Source: Muscardinus avellanarius
Taxonomy: Eukaryota; Chordata; Mammalia; Rodentia; Gliridae
Reading direction: 5' to 3'
NCBI GenBank assembly: GCA_963383645.1
Contig: OY726569.1
Span: 31,515,592 to 31,579,591 of the forward strand
DNA length: 64,000 nt
How positions within the stretch are numbered: the stretch's first letter is position 1; the number at the start of each line of letters is the position of its first letter. Made by a program: the position numbers and the translations under genes. The notes under the pieces were generated by a model. It saw nothing but the letters and a program-made list of their open reading frames with translations, searched no databases and was not told where the DNA came from. This document shows positions 11,300-23,314 of this stretch, piece by piece.

Positions 11300-11795
11300 T
11301 GGATAAGCTAAGAGATGTTATATTTTAGGTAGTGTTTCTCTGATCATGTATAATCTTTGCTGTTTATAATTTCTTTGGACCATCAGTTATTTGTAAAGTA
11401 TGAGAGGAGTTTTTACATGCCCAAGTGTGATTGTAAACTTTTCTATTTTTCCTTTTGGTTCAAACAGTTTTCCTTCATGTTTTCTAAGCTCTATGTTTTT
11501 AGAGGTTTGTTAGGTTTGTTCTATCTATCTATCTATCTATCTATATTACTCTTGTCATTATATAATACGTTTCCTTATCCCTGGAAATTTTCCTCATTCT
11601 AAAATGAACACTCTCATTTTAATACAGCCCGTGAAGATTTACTTTGGAAGCTGTTTGCATTGTATATTTTTCTATACTTCTATTTTCACTACATCACTAA
11701 AATTAAATAATTTTGTAAATAGCATATAGTTTAGTCTCATTTTTAATAACATAAATCTTGCAATCTTTATCTTTTCATAGTACTCCTAGATCATG
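11300..11795. other. AT-rich spacer with a (CTAT)n run
   Basis: Contains six CTAT units at 11521-11544. The rest is AT-rich, possibly eroded L1, but not assignable. Confidence 0.45.
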
Positions 11796-11796
11796 T

Positions 11797-12006
11797 ATTT
11801 ATTTATTTATTATTATTTTCGGTGTTGAACTCAGGGGTAATTTACCTTTGAGCTACATCTACAACTATTTTTACTTTTTATTTAAAAAAAAAATCTAAGT
11901 TGCTGAGAGCCTTTCTAAGTTGCTGAGGCTGGCCAAAAACCTGCCATCCTCCTGTCTCACCCTCCTAAATGCTGGGATTATAGGCAATGCCACCACATTC
12001 AGCTAC
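11797..12006 (-). mobile_element. B1-dID SINE, older type
   Basis: Reverse orientation: ggtgttgaactcaggggtaa (ID half), T-rich linker, then gttgctgaggctggccaaaa, cctcctgtctcaccctcc, and gctgggattataggc. Confidence 0.9.
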
Positions 12007-12039
12007 CTAGATTATTTATATTCAGAGTAATTATTGATA

Positions 12040-12290
12040 TGCTTTTATTTAAGTCTACTCTCTTATTATTTTTCCGTTTGCTCTAAGTTTTGTTTTATTT
12101 TTCTATTCTTTCCTTTTGATTACTCTTTTGAATATTTTTTAGTATTTCATTTCATCTACTAGCTACTTGACTATATCTTTTTGTATCAAGTTTTAGTTGC
12201 TGCTCCAGGGATTATAATGTACATATCTAACTTTATATTATGCTTATAATTAATATTTTATCATCTCAATAGGCAATAGAATTTTGATAT
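12040..12290 (-). mobile_element. Old L1M-type 3'UTR fragment
   Basis: ttagttgctgctccagggattataatgtacatatctaac resembles the reversed 3'UTR of old mammalian L1 families. No coding sequence. The family name is tentative. Confidence 0.4.
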
Positions 12291-12294
12291 CATT

Positions 12295-12945
12295 GTAAGA
12301 AAATAATCGTTGCTGAACACACAATATTGTTCCAAAGAGAATTCCACTAAATTGAAAGAGACAAAGATATCTAAATTAGCTGAGAGAAGCACCTTGAGTA
12401 ATATCAGAAAACTTAGGAAAAATGTACAAATTGGTAAGATCTTGTAGAGCAATAGAATACGTATGAGGATGCTGAATGTTTATGTTCTTAGTACTATGGA
12501 TATGAGAATAGAAAGAACCCAGACGAATTTGACCAAATAGTACACTGAGTCTAAAGTGAATTTGTAGCCTTTGATTACTGATCTATGAAGAGGCAATACT
12601 ATCACAATGGTAAGGAAGAAGCAAATACAACTGAACTAACTACTAGTTATAGGTGGTGCCATGCGTGGTTCAGATGTTAAGCCTTAGAGGAAAATCTAGA
12701 GAATAATTGGAGTTGTGCAGTTGACAAGAAATGCAGTTATCTGGAAAGATTTAAGGACTATGCACATGATTGAGATTTTGTGCTTAAGAATCTCAGTAGT
12801 ATAAATGCCTTGAATTTCCCCCTGACTTCTGTTATAGGAAATGTAAATGAACAAACTGAATGTTTTGGACTCGTTGTATTTCATGTAATGCCTCATGTAA
12901 TTGTTACAAAGATGAAAACCCTAAAGGCATCAAGATGGGTAATTC
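12295..12945. other. AT-rich unique spacer
   Basis: No repeat, exon or motif cluster that I can support. Confidence 0.4.
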
Positions 12946-12949
12946 ATCA

Positions 12950-13195
12950 ACAGCTGCCATTAATTGAGCTCTTACTAAGTCTCGGGCCCTAGGCCAAGAT
13001 GATTACCCAGATGGCTTTATTTAGTTCCTCTAGCAATGCTATGAGATATGTGTTGGTATTTCTCATCTTTTTTTTTTAAGTGGAGACTGGGACATAGACT
13101 GTACTTAATTTACCTGCCTTTGTCCAACTATCAGGTGGTATAGTCAGATAAGAACCTAAGACACAGGACTCCAAAAGCTATGTTCTACATCACTA
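12950..13195 (-). mobile_element. MIR SINE
   Basis: Reversed MIR in the correct order: attgagctcttactaagtc, ggccctaggccaagatg, ctagcaatgctatgagat, gtggagactgggacatag, and near the end gaacctaagacacaggact. A tRNA-derived ancient mammalian SINE. Confidence 0.8.
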
Positions 13196-13199
13196 GATG

Positions 13200-13765
13200 C
13201 CACTACCTTTAAAGCTACTGTAGATTTTCTAGTCAGGAAAAAAATTGGTTATATATTCCTAATACTAAACTTAAAACTTGGCAGGTATAAAAGATGCACT
13301 TGATGATGCATTCTAATTATAGTAGAATATACAGGAAGTCCCCATTAAGTAAAAGCATAACATGTTATAAGCCACTTGGTTGCTTACAAATAGCATCTCC
13401 CATGAAATAGAGGAAGGTGAAGAAAACTTCTTTCATAAATATAAATAGGTTGATCAAATGGACACATAGAAATCTTGGAAGAAGTGAACCAGTTCAACTT
13501 AGTTTATGATCTCAAAGGGAAGACTAGGGATCGGCAATTAGATACATGAGATTCTATTGTGACAGCTTTCAAAATGTTTAGGGGAAATATCAGAATTAAT
13601 TCATAAGTTTTCAAGTGGATGTTGAGTCAAGAGTAAGATTTTTTTTGAGAATTAAATTAATTTGAATATAAAATCTATATTTTCAATGAAAGAAAATATC
13701 TGTAAAAACACCCAAGTTACTCTTTAGTTACTTTGATTTTTAAAGAAACAAAATATGGATGATTA
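13200..13765. other. AT-rich spacer
   Basis: Nothing assignable. aggaagtccccattaag (at 13333) hints at an old DNA transposon, but this is not sufficient for a call. Confidence 0.35.
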
Positions 13766-13771
13766 AAAACT

Positions 13772-13885
13772 GGGTGGGGGCTGGCTGGGTGATGTGTGCA
13801 TTATGTCTACACAAGTTTTTTGCTTCATTATGATGTATAAGTGCAATGCACCAATACAAAATTTAAACAAGAAAAGAAGGTTCAA
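13772..13885 (+). mobile_element. L1 3' terminus, very short copy
   Basis: gctggctgggtgatgtgtgc, attatgatgtataagtgc and aatgcaccaatacaaa match the last 100 bases of the L1 3'UTRs ending at 47290, 31795 and 48427. A severely 5'-truncated insertion. Confidence 0.75.
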
Positions 13886-13950
13886 AGACAAAATTACCCT
13901 GAATAAGAGAAAGTTTCAAACGAACAGTGGTTTATAAAAGTTTTTAAAAA

Positions 13951-14150
13951 GTCATCCATGGTGGCACATGCCTGTAATTCCAGTCTTTGTGAGGTTAAGA
14001 TAGTAGGATAACAGATTTGAGGCCAGTATCAGCAATTTATCAAGGCTTTCAGAAACTTAGTGAGAGCCCGTTTCAAAATAAGATATAAAATGGGGCTGGG
14101 GATTTAATTCAGAGGTAGAATGACCATGGGTTTAATCCCTAGTAACACAT
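13951..14150 (+). mobile_element. B1-dID SINE, older type, with CA tail
   Basis: catggtggcacatgcctgta, tttgaggccagtatcagc, agtgagagcccgtttc, then gggctggggatttaattcag and tttaatccctagtaac. The tail has become (CA)n at 14154-14197. Confidence 0.9.
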
Positions 14151-14152
14151 AC

Positions 14153-14153
<1 letters not shown>

Positions 14154-14197
<44 letters not shown>
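14154..14197. repeat. (CA)n microsatellite
   Basis: About 22 CA units at the 3' end of the SINE, probably grown from its acc-rich tail. Likely length-polymorphic. Confidence 0.95.
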
Positions 14198-14199
<2 letters not shown>

Positions 14200-15505
14200 T
14201 GGAAAGATGGATTTACTTCTGGGTACCATTGTTATAAAATAACTGATTTAAGGAAAACAGAACTTCAATTTGTTGGGATACTTTTGACTTCTCTGACAAG
14301 TTCAACCTTTGAAAGAGGGTCCTGGAAGCTTAAAGAAGGTTAGTATATTTTAATTAAATCCTTAATAAAAATGGCAGATATTGTGTTGTATGCTTGACTT
14401 TTTATTTAGTTATTATCCTATTTACCACTTATGTAATTTTACAGAGGCCTGCAATTTAGGAATTATTAACTTGTCCATCGCTTCACAGTCAGTAAGAATG
14501 GGAGTTAAGTAATCAATAATGATGATGTGAACCACTGAGAGAATTTATCTTCAGTCTTATATAAGTTTGAAGAATGTATTATTATGAAGATGTTAGGTAC
14601 AGAATTAAAAGGATCATCAGGAGCTAGCATGGATTCACCATGGAAACTCATATCAAGGTAAATCCAATTTCTAGTTTAGATAGACTTATTAGGATGTAAA
14701 GTTTGAGAACTGATTACATACAAGTAGCATACTCTTCAGCAGCAGGGTAAGGGGTCAGATTTGTCATGCAATTAATTGAGGGAAAGGGGAAAATATGGAA
14801 AGAATTTTACCTCCTTAAAAGCATCAGAATGGGCTCAACCATACCAGAGGGAAGCAGAACTGGTTAATAATTTTCAACCTGGAGATCCATTTTTTCAGCT
14901 TCTGTTGTAATATCTACTTTACATCTGTGATTGTTTTAAACTACTTCAGGTGGAAGGTGTAAGATTTTAGATGGCTGAATCAAGATCTAAAATGACATTT
15001 GCTACTCCATGATGTTCTCCAATACATAAGGCGATGGAGCCAGAGATTGTAGATAAGGTGTGAATGATCAAATTTCTCAGCCTCTAAGCAGCACTGATTC
15101 ATGGGGCCTCTCCTATCCCATGAGTCTCTCTTTCTTGATATGTTTTGCTTTTTTCCTAATATTGGAGATCCCAAATATACTCCTCTAAAGTCTCATCCTC
15201 TAGAAAATGTATTAACTCCTGTGACTTAATAGTCTATACTTATAAGCCTCCATGTTTATATCTCCAGCCTGGAATTTATGTCTCCTAAACTCCTGGCATG
15301 TGTTTTCTGCTTTCTGTTTAACATTACTATTTCATTGGCTAATAGCTATCCAGTTTCTCATGTCTAAAACAGAACTTTGAATGTCAAGTTATTAACAAAT
15401 TTCTCTTCTTGTAATGTTTCCTCATTTACTTAATAGTATCTCAATTCTTCCAACTTTTTTAATTTGGGAAAAAAAGCCCTTAAAAAAGAGTTCATAGTAA
15501 TTGAT
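14200..15505. other. AT-rich unique spacer
   Basis: No repeat family, exon or regulatory cluster that I can support. Confidence 0.4.
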
Positions 15506-15509
15506 GTTT

Positions 15510-15580
15510 CATTTCCTATTAACAGTGGAAAATAAAACTCAGAGAAGGGAAGGTTCTTGGCCAAGATCACACAGTTAATA
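15510..15580 (-). mobile_element. MIR SINE, left part
   Basis: tggaaaataaaactcagaga and ggccaagatcacacagtta are the reversed MIR core. The MIR continues at 15833 after a younger SINE inserted into it. Confidence 0.75.
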
Positions 15581-15593
15581 AAGAGCACTGGCA

Positions 15594-15819
15594 AGCCACG
15601 TGTGGTGGCGCACGCTTCTAATCCCCGTGCTTGGGAGGCGGAGACAGGAGGATCGCTCAGGTTCGAAGCTAGCCACGCTGGCTTAAGAGACCCTGTTTCC
15701 AAATAAAAATATAAAATAGGTCTGGGAGTGTAGCCCTAAGGTAGAAGGGGTTCCATGAACCCCAGTACCACCAAAAATAAATAAATAAATAAATAAATTA
15801 ATTAATTAATTAAAAAATG
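15594..15819 (+). mobile_element. B1-dID SINE, younger type, with TSD
   Basis: Full-length: gccacgtgtggtggcgcacg start, gaggcggagacaggaggatc, ctggcttaagagaccctg diagnostic segment, ggtctgggagtgtagcc ID half, ccccagtaccaccaaaa end, and an (AAAT)n/(ATTA)n tail. Perfect 13-base target duplication aagagcactggca at 15581-15593 and 15820-15832. Confidence 0.97.
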
Positions 15820-15832
15820 AAGAGCACTGGCA

Positions 15833-15870
15833 GACGAACCCTGGGATGGTCTGATGCCCACTGCCTCTAG
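15833..15870 (-). mobile_element. MIR SINE, right part
   Basis: gacgaaccctgggatggtct and the following bases continue the reversed MIR interrupted at 15581. Confidence 0.65.
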
Positions 15871-15874
15871 AGGT

Positions 15875-16300
15875 TTCCAGCCCCAAATTATGTTCACTCA
15901 AGTGTTGTGCTTATGTCAACAATTAAAAAAAATCCATAGTTCAGAAAAAACATGGTACTCTTAGTATCTTGGGGTAGAGAACTTGGTTTAATCTCCCTGT
16001 CCTTCTGTAGGTGATAGATACTGACATGGAATACTTTAATCCTAAATTATACTAGTTGAAATGTAGTCTTTGGGTTGATAAGATTCTTAGTATAAACTAT
16101 ACTTATAAAAACAAACTTGCTATATTCTGTTTCATTCACGAGCAAAGTTATTAGATGATAAACTCATTCCATGAAAATATACCAGAATGATAAAGAAGTT
16201 CAGATTTATAACCAAAGAAAAACCATTAAAGGAACTGATGATACTTAGCCAGGAAAAGAGATGGCCTGGGTAACATAATTTTTATCTCTGGGTTTCAGTT
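15875..16300. other. AT-rich spacer
   Basis: Nothing assignable. Confidence 0.4.
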
Positions 16301-16304
16301 TTAG

Positions 16305-16445
16305 TCAATAAACACTTAGGAAAACCTTACTACATGTCAGTTTAACACTGTAATTAACACTAGGAATACAAAAATGGAAAAGCATAGTCCTTGCCTTTCA
16401 CTATCAAAGAATAGGTAGAGAAGTTACAGAGGAATAGAAAGATTT
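16305..16445. repeat. Ancient mammalian repeat fragment, family not named
   Basis: caataaacacttaggaaaacc, tacatgtcagtttaacactg, ggaatacaaaaatgg and gtccttgcctttcactatc follow a word order common to an old mammal-wide repeat ('stay in range, tabulated size, spare total'). I cannot assign the family by eye. A related piece may lie at 22080-22520. Confidence 0.4.
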
Positions 16446-16449
16446 GTCC

Positions 16450-19400
16450 TTTAGATTGAGCCAAAATTTAATGGAATTATTCAAGAATGAAATGAGCTAG
16501 CCTTTTGCCATCACTAAAGATATTCCAGCACATGTTGGAAGTCTACCTGGTATAAGAAGTAGGATATGGAGTTAAAGTAACTATCATATGAATGATTGAA
16601 CTGCCTGACCTTAAAGCACTTCCACCTCTGAAATGCTATGATTCTTTCATCTGTGCTATCCCTATCCCTTAATATCATAAATATTTGAGACAGAACTGCA
16701 AAAACATTCATTTACATCATACATATAAATTACCTATTTGCTTGGATAGGACTTGCCTTTCCTGTTTTAAAGCTCATATTGCTTGGTGCCTCTTTTCTAT
16801 ATTATAGGAAATATAAGTCAAAATAGGCACACCAATCAAAATTGTGAATGAAAGGGGAGTCAAACTTATGAATGCTTGCATGTGTTTATTTTTTGGTTTA
16901 GTGTTAATAGCCTAGTTGCACAAAATAGAACCAAATGCAACCTTTATAAGTAGAGGATAAGTATAATGTGCTGTTTTGGAAATATGCATACGTGTCGATA
17001 ATCTCAGAATAATATATCTTTAGCATTTAATTCTATGCCACTGAAATATCTCTCTGCTCAGATTAAAACAATAGTACTCTTTCCAGTCGGCCATCTCTAG
17101 TGTTTTCATCATCTCAGCAGCAGGAGAGTCCATTTCTGTCTATGGATTTTACAAGTCAAGACATTTCTGTAAGTTGATTTGATCAGGTGGGAAAAAAGCA
17201 TAACAGTGAGCTGACAGAAGAGTTTTGGAAACACTGCAGCAGAATTTGATCAGTTCCCATGGTTTCTTAAGAACAAAGGAAACTGTTCATATTTGAAGTT
17301 TTGAGAAAAATGGTGAAGGCAAGAAGAAAAGGGCATGGAAACTGATTAATTTAAGAAAAAGCTTGAACTCTTTTGAATATGATCATTCCAGTATGCCATA
17401 TATGGCATATTATGCATTTATTCACAAGGTATTTTACAATGACCACATTAATTTTTAAATGGTATTAGGTTGAAGGAGGTGATAGACTGCAATATAAATT
17501 GCACCATGTTATTTGGACCGTGATTTGTAATTGACCAATGGCTAAGCATAAATATTTATGCCTTATTGGACAACTTCTATATGCCATTCTATACAGTTTC
17601 CTATGACCCTAAGAGAAATTCTTGGATGCTGGTATTGCTAGTGTAGTTTTGCATATGAAAACATATGATCTTAAATAGCATACTAAGCCTAGTTCTGATT
17701 TTAAGTCTGTCACTTATTACACAAAGCCCATGATGGCAGATCATGGCTTAGGTTGAAAGTCAATTTAACTGATCTGATTTTTTGATCATTTTATTACTCC
17801 TGATACTTAGATGGCCATATTCCTGTAAAGGTAATGAAAGCAAAAGGTAATGGCCAACAAGTCAAACAGCCCGTCTTTCAAGGGTATTTAGAGGGACTGT
17901 CGCCTTATTTGACCTCTAGAGTGTTTTGGATTCTAGCCCACAAGCTAACACTGTTCTTAAATTGGAAGTGGAGGAGAAGGGTTCCTGGTTATATTTGACT
18001 TGGGAGGAACATGCTGCAAATATACTAAGAGACCCTTAGGAAGAAACTGGACTTAAATTCAGCCAATACTGACAGAAATAAATGGCTACATACTTTTCAG
18101 GGCCCAGTACAAACATGAGAACATGGGACTTCGTTTTCAATATGCTTAAGTTCTCGCCAAATAGTAAATAATGTCTTTTCTTCTAAGATAATTTTTGGCA
18201 TGATACTTTTTATTTGCTTTTTAATACTCTCTGTAAAAAAGAAATCATTAAAGTATTAGCATGAATTTTACCACCCATCTTCATACTATGCAATGCCAGT
18301 TTTAAGTGCAAGTATAAGAACATTTAATTGGTGTGGGGAATCAATGAAATTATGCAATTCACACATGCACCCTTATGCTTGCTTTCACTGAACTTCCATG
18401 CATGATGAGTCTATTGGAATTTCCTACTCCTGGTTATTATAACTGCTATATGCTAGTGGGGCAGCAAGGAATAGTAGTCACAAGCATTTATGTGTATTGC
18501 TTTTGCTCATGTACATGTTTTAATACTGTATGGAAATGTATTCACACAAGTTCAAAGACAAAATCAGAAAGAAATTCAGTACAGCAATAAACCAAGCACT
18601 GGGTGAATCTGAGCATAGAGCCCTGTGTCAGAACAGTTTGTAACTCTTAGGGATGTTCTCCGCTGTTCACAGACATAGAAAGAGCTGGGACTTTTGGTGT
18701 CTGCCATGATAAAATAGGCCCCCCAGTGTCTGTCCCAGTGATAACTAAAGGGTGGTTAAAATATGCCAGCCAACTACCTAAAGTCAAAAATGTAAGTGTA
18801 GCAGGTAAGTTGAGGAGGAAAGCAAAACATGAAGAGCTAATAAGGTAGCACTGAGTCTAAGTCACCTCTAACCCCACCTCAAGCTCCTATTTCTCAGTAG
18901 CAGGTCAGATGAGGAAACTGCAGTGCATGCAGGAAGCCCCATCTTTGGGAGAAGCTACTCATTCTGTCCAGAGGGTGGAGAGAAGGCGCTCCCATCAGCC
19001 TGAGAGAATGAGGGAGATTTCTGGTTTTATTATTTTTTCTTTTACTTTCTGCTGGTGTTGTGCACAAGGCCAGGTCCAGTCACAGATCAAGCCACCTAAA
19101 ACCTGAAAGGAACACCTGTCTTTCTGGATTGGAGTATATAGTATAATTCCCCTGTTTGTAAGAAATATATACAGAAGCAATCAAGGGTGACAGGGCAACC
19201 CATTGGCGACTGACTCAATTATCTCCTTTTATGGACATAGATGGAAAACATGGATGCATCTAACCCAGCATCACAGAGCTTATTCCAGTGTTCTTTCTTT
19301 ATTTGAAACTCCTTTTTCATTAATGCAAATACTGCTTCTCATTTGCTGGAACATACTCCTTTGATCACCCCTGCTCTCCAGAATCCTTACCTTGCTCAGT

Positions 19401-19800
19401 CTCTGACACTAAAGATGATGTCCCTCCTCCTCTGTGTTTCCTTTACTTATTCTCAAGGGCTCCAACACTCAGCTTGGGGATGTTGTGACTCTTCCAGTAC
19501 CAGCATAGATAGTCCCACTGGATAACTTTTAGACTATATTTTCCAGAAAAGAAGAAAATAAGTTTAATTTTCAAATACTCTCTTGCTCTATTCTGTCTTC
19601 AGCAGAGTGGATATCTACACAAGTATAAAATTAAAACTCCATTATCTAGTCTCACTCTTTATTGTAGCATCCTAAATATCAAGAAAAGTACATTTTAAAA
19701 TAGTTACCAATTTGCTTAGGGACACCATGATGCTAACTGGTCCCTAAGTTTCATGTTATTTTCTAATTTATGTTTAGATTTCTAAGATGTTTGACTTGTG
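16450..19800. other. Long AT-rich unique interval
   Basis: About 3.3 kb with no recognised interspersed repeat and no plausible exon. It holds a perfect 18-base palindrome with a CArG-type core at 17392-17409. Scattered frames under 75 codons show no resemblance to known proteins. Confidence 0.45.
17392..17409. promoter_or_regulatory. Perfect palindrome containing a CArG-type box
   Basis: tatgccatatatggcata is exactly self-complementary, and its centre ccatatatgg fits the CC(A/T)6GG consensus for serum response factor and MADS-box proteins. A single site in AT-rich DNA may be chance. Confidence 0.3.
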
Positions 19801-19807
19801 CTTGAGT

Positions 19808-20045
19808 AGTAATGACAGCAAATACTAGTTAACTATGTGCCTGAGATTCTTCTCAATGCTTCCTGAAAATATTTAATCCATCACAGCAGCTCATTATGTT
19901 TATGCTATTATTATTTTTATTTTACAAACTTAAAAGGCACAGATAGGATATGTAGGTTGCCCAATATCATATAAGTAGTCATTGGAAGGGTTTGAATTTG
20001 AACCCAAATAATATATTTTAAGAGTCTATGTTAACTATTATGTGA
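19808..20045 (-). mobile_element. MIR SINE
   Basis: Reversed MIR word order: actatgtgcctgagattctt, tattatttttattttacaaac, gttgcccaatatcatataag, and gtttgaatttgaacccaaa. Strongly diverged but collinear. Confidence 0.75.
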
Positions 20046-20049
20046 TTAA

Positions 20050-21040
20050 GTATGGTTTTAGCTCTCCTCCCCAAATTTCTTGCATGATAATGCATTACTG
20101 TTAGTTTGAATTGCTTATTAAATAACTCTATTCACACAATATCTTTTTAATATTTCTGTATCTTTAGTGGGTTTTTTTTTACTTCATTTCTGATTCTGAC
20201 TTCAGTATTATGATCTCTTACCTGACTGAACACCTAATGATACAACTGCTCTGGTTTTATAAAATGTCAGGGGCCAGAACGGAGTTTGCTAGGATGGCAG
20301 AATGCTTCCTCATGGTAACCAGTACTGGCCCTGCCAACTCCAGAGTTTCTTTGCCCTCTGGTAGTCACTAGCAGATATAGGGGGGTGCTAGTATCCCCTT
20401 CAGGGATATTGAGTGGGGATTATTAATACTTGCTTCTGATAGGTTTATTTATAAACAGTTCAATATAAACATTTCAACTGGCATTTAGGCCATGAATAAA
20501 ATGTTCATCAAATCCTCTTTATCTTTATTATCATATTGATGCTGCTTTACTCATAATTAGCTAGACCTTCAATATTGTTTGGAAGTTTTTTATAAAGTAT
20601 TTTTAACTAACATAATTAGATATTCTTAAGTAATTTTTTTTTCCAGGAGATCATACATGATACTTTTCACAGGAACTGGATGCACAGTTAAATCTGAGAG
20701 TGTTCCTCTATATTTTTTAGTTGTCTTGATGTGTTAGTTCATCTGGGAATTCTCATCCTAATGAAATACAATCTCCTTAGCACCAAACTTCTGATTTCTC
20801 ATGTGTATATTTCTCTTTCAGCCAAAATTCCAGTCATCTTTTGAAATTAGGGATAAATGGAGCCCCTATTATTCTAAGGATTTCAATCTCGTGTGCAGAT
20901 CTTCTGAATTCTTAGGAATTTGCCCTAGGTCTTAGCTGGAAATATTAATTCATTTCCATGTAGGATTTGGTATTGCATATATGGTTGAAACTATTCCAGA
21001 ACACCCTTTATTATGTATTACAATTATAGGTAGACACTTA
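20050..21040. other. AT-rich unique spacer
   Basis: No gene or repeat family recognised. Confidence 0.4.
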
Positions 21041-21048
21041 TAGCATAC

Positions 21049-21049
21049 C

Positions 21050-21087
<38 letters not shown>

Positions 21088-21165
21088 TTGTGGTACTGGA
21101 GATGGACTCCAGGGGCATTCTAACTTTGAGCCTACACTTCCAGCCCTATTTTTATTTAGGACTCT
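21049..21165 (-). mobile_element. B1-dID SINE, ID half only, with (ATT)n tail
   Basis: An (ATT)n run (21049-21087) followed by tgtggtactggagatggact, caggggcattctaactttga and ttccagccctatttttattt, the reversed ID half. The B1 half is absent. Confidence 0.75.
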
Positions 21166-21370
21166 CATGGCAGTTGTTTGCTTCTGGCAAGAAGATAAAC
21201 TTAGCATCCCTCTGAAGAGTATTGTAATTGACCCTTGAACTTCCATAACTTTGGGTTGTCAAGTAGAATTATTGTTACTTACGACTCTATATGCTGGTTT
21301 CCTTAACATAACTCCACAGAACTGGCTATATAGTACGATTCTCCTTCATCCTAGTCAAATTAAAATTTAA

Positions 21371-21583
21371 CTTTAGCTGGGCATGGTGGATTGGAGCACA
21401 TGCTATAACTTCAGTATTTAGGAGGCTGAGACAAGAGGATTGTAGGTTTGAGGTCATCGCCAGTAACTTTTAGACTTTCAGCAACTTAAGCAAGACTTGC
21501 TTTCTAATTAAAAAAAAAAAGTTAAAAAAGTTAAAAAGGGTTGGTTGTAGCTTGGAGGTAGAATGCCCTGTGGTTCAATCCTA

Positions 21584-21588
<5 letters not shown>
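21371..21588 (+). mobile_element. B1-dID SINE, older type
   Basis: agctgggcatggtggattgg start, gaggctgagacaagaggat, tttgaggtcatcgccagt, an expanded A-rich linker, then ggttggttgtagcttggagg and gtggttcaatcctaagtaac. The tail has become (CA)n at 21588-21631. Confidence 0.9.

Positions 21589-21631
<43 letters not shown>
21588..21631. repeat. (CA)n microsatellite
   Basis: About 22 CA units at the 3' end of the preceding SINE. The same origin is seen at 14154, 48480 and 56857. Confidence 0.95.
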
Positions 21632-21634
<3 letters not shown>

Positions 21635-21639
21635 AGCTC

Positions 21640-22075
21640 TTTAAAATTTTTTCTTCTTTATATTGTTTTTCAATTCCTTTTTCCATTATACGGGATCAAT
21701 TTAGGGAGATACATTTCAGCAAATTACTACAATTATCTTTAGCCTGCTGGTGCATTTGAGAAGGCCCTACATTGTCTTCTATCAGGAGACAAAAAACCCA
21801 CGAATAATCTGAAATGCATAAATAATTCAAGATTTTTCTTTTCCCTTCAACTTTAGGAATGTTTTTCAACTTAGTTTTCACATTAATGGCTAAGAAGAAG
21901 CCAAAAAGAATTATTTATTTAAAATTTTACTTTCCTTCTTATTCATAACTGTTAATAGTGAGTAAGTCAGAGAAAGAGAGTGAGAGAGGATGTGTGAATT
22001 TACTCAAGAAAATTTCTTGAGTTTGTTCTACATACCCGATATAAAAGTTAAGGAATGACTTCATAGAGACTAAAA
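21640..22075. other. AT-rich spacer
   Basis: Nothing assignable. Confidence 0.4.
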
Positions 22076-22079
22076 ACAG

Positions 22080-22520
22080 TATCTATTTTCCAGAAGTTCA
22101 TGGCCTGGGGCGAGGGGATGGAGACCTATATATTATAATACAACATACGTGTAGACAGATTATTTTAAGGGTTGTGATGACATATGAGGTCTATTTAAAA
22201 CTACTTGGGGGAGAAAAGGGTCAGGGAAAGCTTCCAAGAGAGGTGGTAATGTCTGAGCCAAATCATTGAAGGATTAGAAGGGATTTTGCAGACATAGAAG
22301 GAAAGTTCCTTTCAGGCCAAGGGTACAGCATTAACAAGGGCAGGAGTCAAGAGACTAAGGACTCTGCTGGGACTGTGGAAACTTGGCAAGTCTGCAGCAT
22401 GGGAGGGGTGAAAGGGGTGCTGTGCTGGATTGAAGGCTGTGGCTAGGCCAGGGGGACCCAGGTGCATTCAAAAGGAATCTGAGCCATGGCTGAAGGTGTA
22501 GGAGAGCACTACTGGCATGA
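22080..22520. repeat. Ancient mammalian repeat, family not named
   Basis: Words such as ggtcagggaaagcttccaag, gaggtggtaatgtctgagcc and aaggttcctttcaggccaa-like sequence, then acagcattaacaagggcag, occur in the order I associate with an old mammal-wide repeat. GC-rich against its surroundings. Class is unassigned; it is unlikely to be coding because all frames are closed. Confidence 0.4.
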
Positions 22521-22524
22521 GACA

Positions 22525-23060
22525 GAGGCCATCATTACATTCATATATTTAAAAATACTTTTGGCTCCAGTAAGAAAAAAATAATATTTTTTCTCCAGTT
22601 TAGAATGGAGAAAAGTTAGATGTGGAAAGATAATTTTTCAATTAATACAGGGAAGAATCTAAGGACCCCAAACAAGGCAGCAGCAGTGAAAATTGAAAGA
22701 AGGTATCAGGGAGGATTTTGACCTCATTCAAAGCAGAAAGAGGTCATGCAGATGGAGAAGGCACTCACAGGACAGTCCCAGGTACAGGGAATCGTGTGCT
22801 TGTTAACACAGTCCACAGTTACAGACGTGGTTGCCTTAAGGTTATTTGTTAAACTGTGCATTTGCGATGTGCTATAAGTATCTTTTATACTAAAGATGTT
22901 TAAAGAACTGCACATACAAAAAAAACCCAGCTGAGGTAGATTAAGAACATACATGGACAGGATTTGGCTCTCTTTTGTTTGAGGATAACTGAAGAAACAA
23001 ATATGGAATAATTTGCACATGTGCGTTTTTCCTACTTAATTAACTGAGCAAACTTTATCA
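22525..23060. other. Unique spacer
   Basis: No repeat or exon recognised. The 98-residue antisense frame at 22724-23020 lacks any family features. Confidence 0.4.
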
Positions 23061-23069
23061 TAAACTCTA

Positions 23070-23071
23070 GC

Positions 23072-23102
<31 letters not shown>

Positions 23103-23302
23103 TTTGGTGGTAATGGGGTTCCTGGAAGCCCTTCTACCTCCGGGTTACACTCCCATGGGCTTCACTCCCAGACCTATTGTTTTACTTTTTTATGTAGAAA
23201 CAGGGTCTCTTAAACCAGCGAGGCTGGCTCCAAACTAGCGTGATCCTCCTGTCTCCGCCTCCCAAGTGCGGGGATTACAAGTGTGCGCCACCACGCCCGG
23301 CT
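23070..23302 (-). mobile_element. B1-dID SINE, younger type, with TSD
   Basis: Reverse orientation with a (TTTA)n tail, ggggttcctggaagcccttc, tctcttaaaccagcgaggc diagnostic segment and gcgccaccacgcccggc end. Target duplication taaactcta at 23061-23069 and 23303-23311. Confidence 0.95.
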
Positions 23303-23314
23303 TAAACTCTAATT

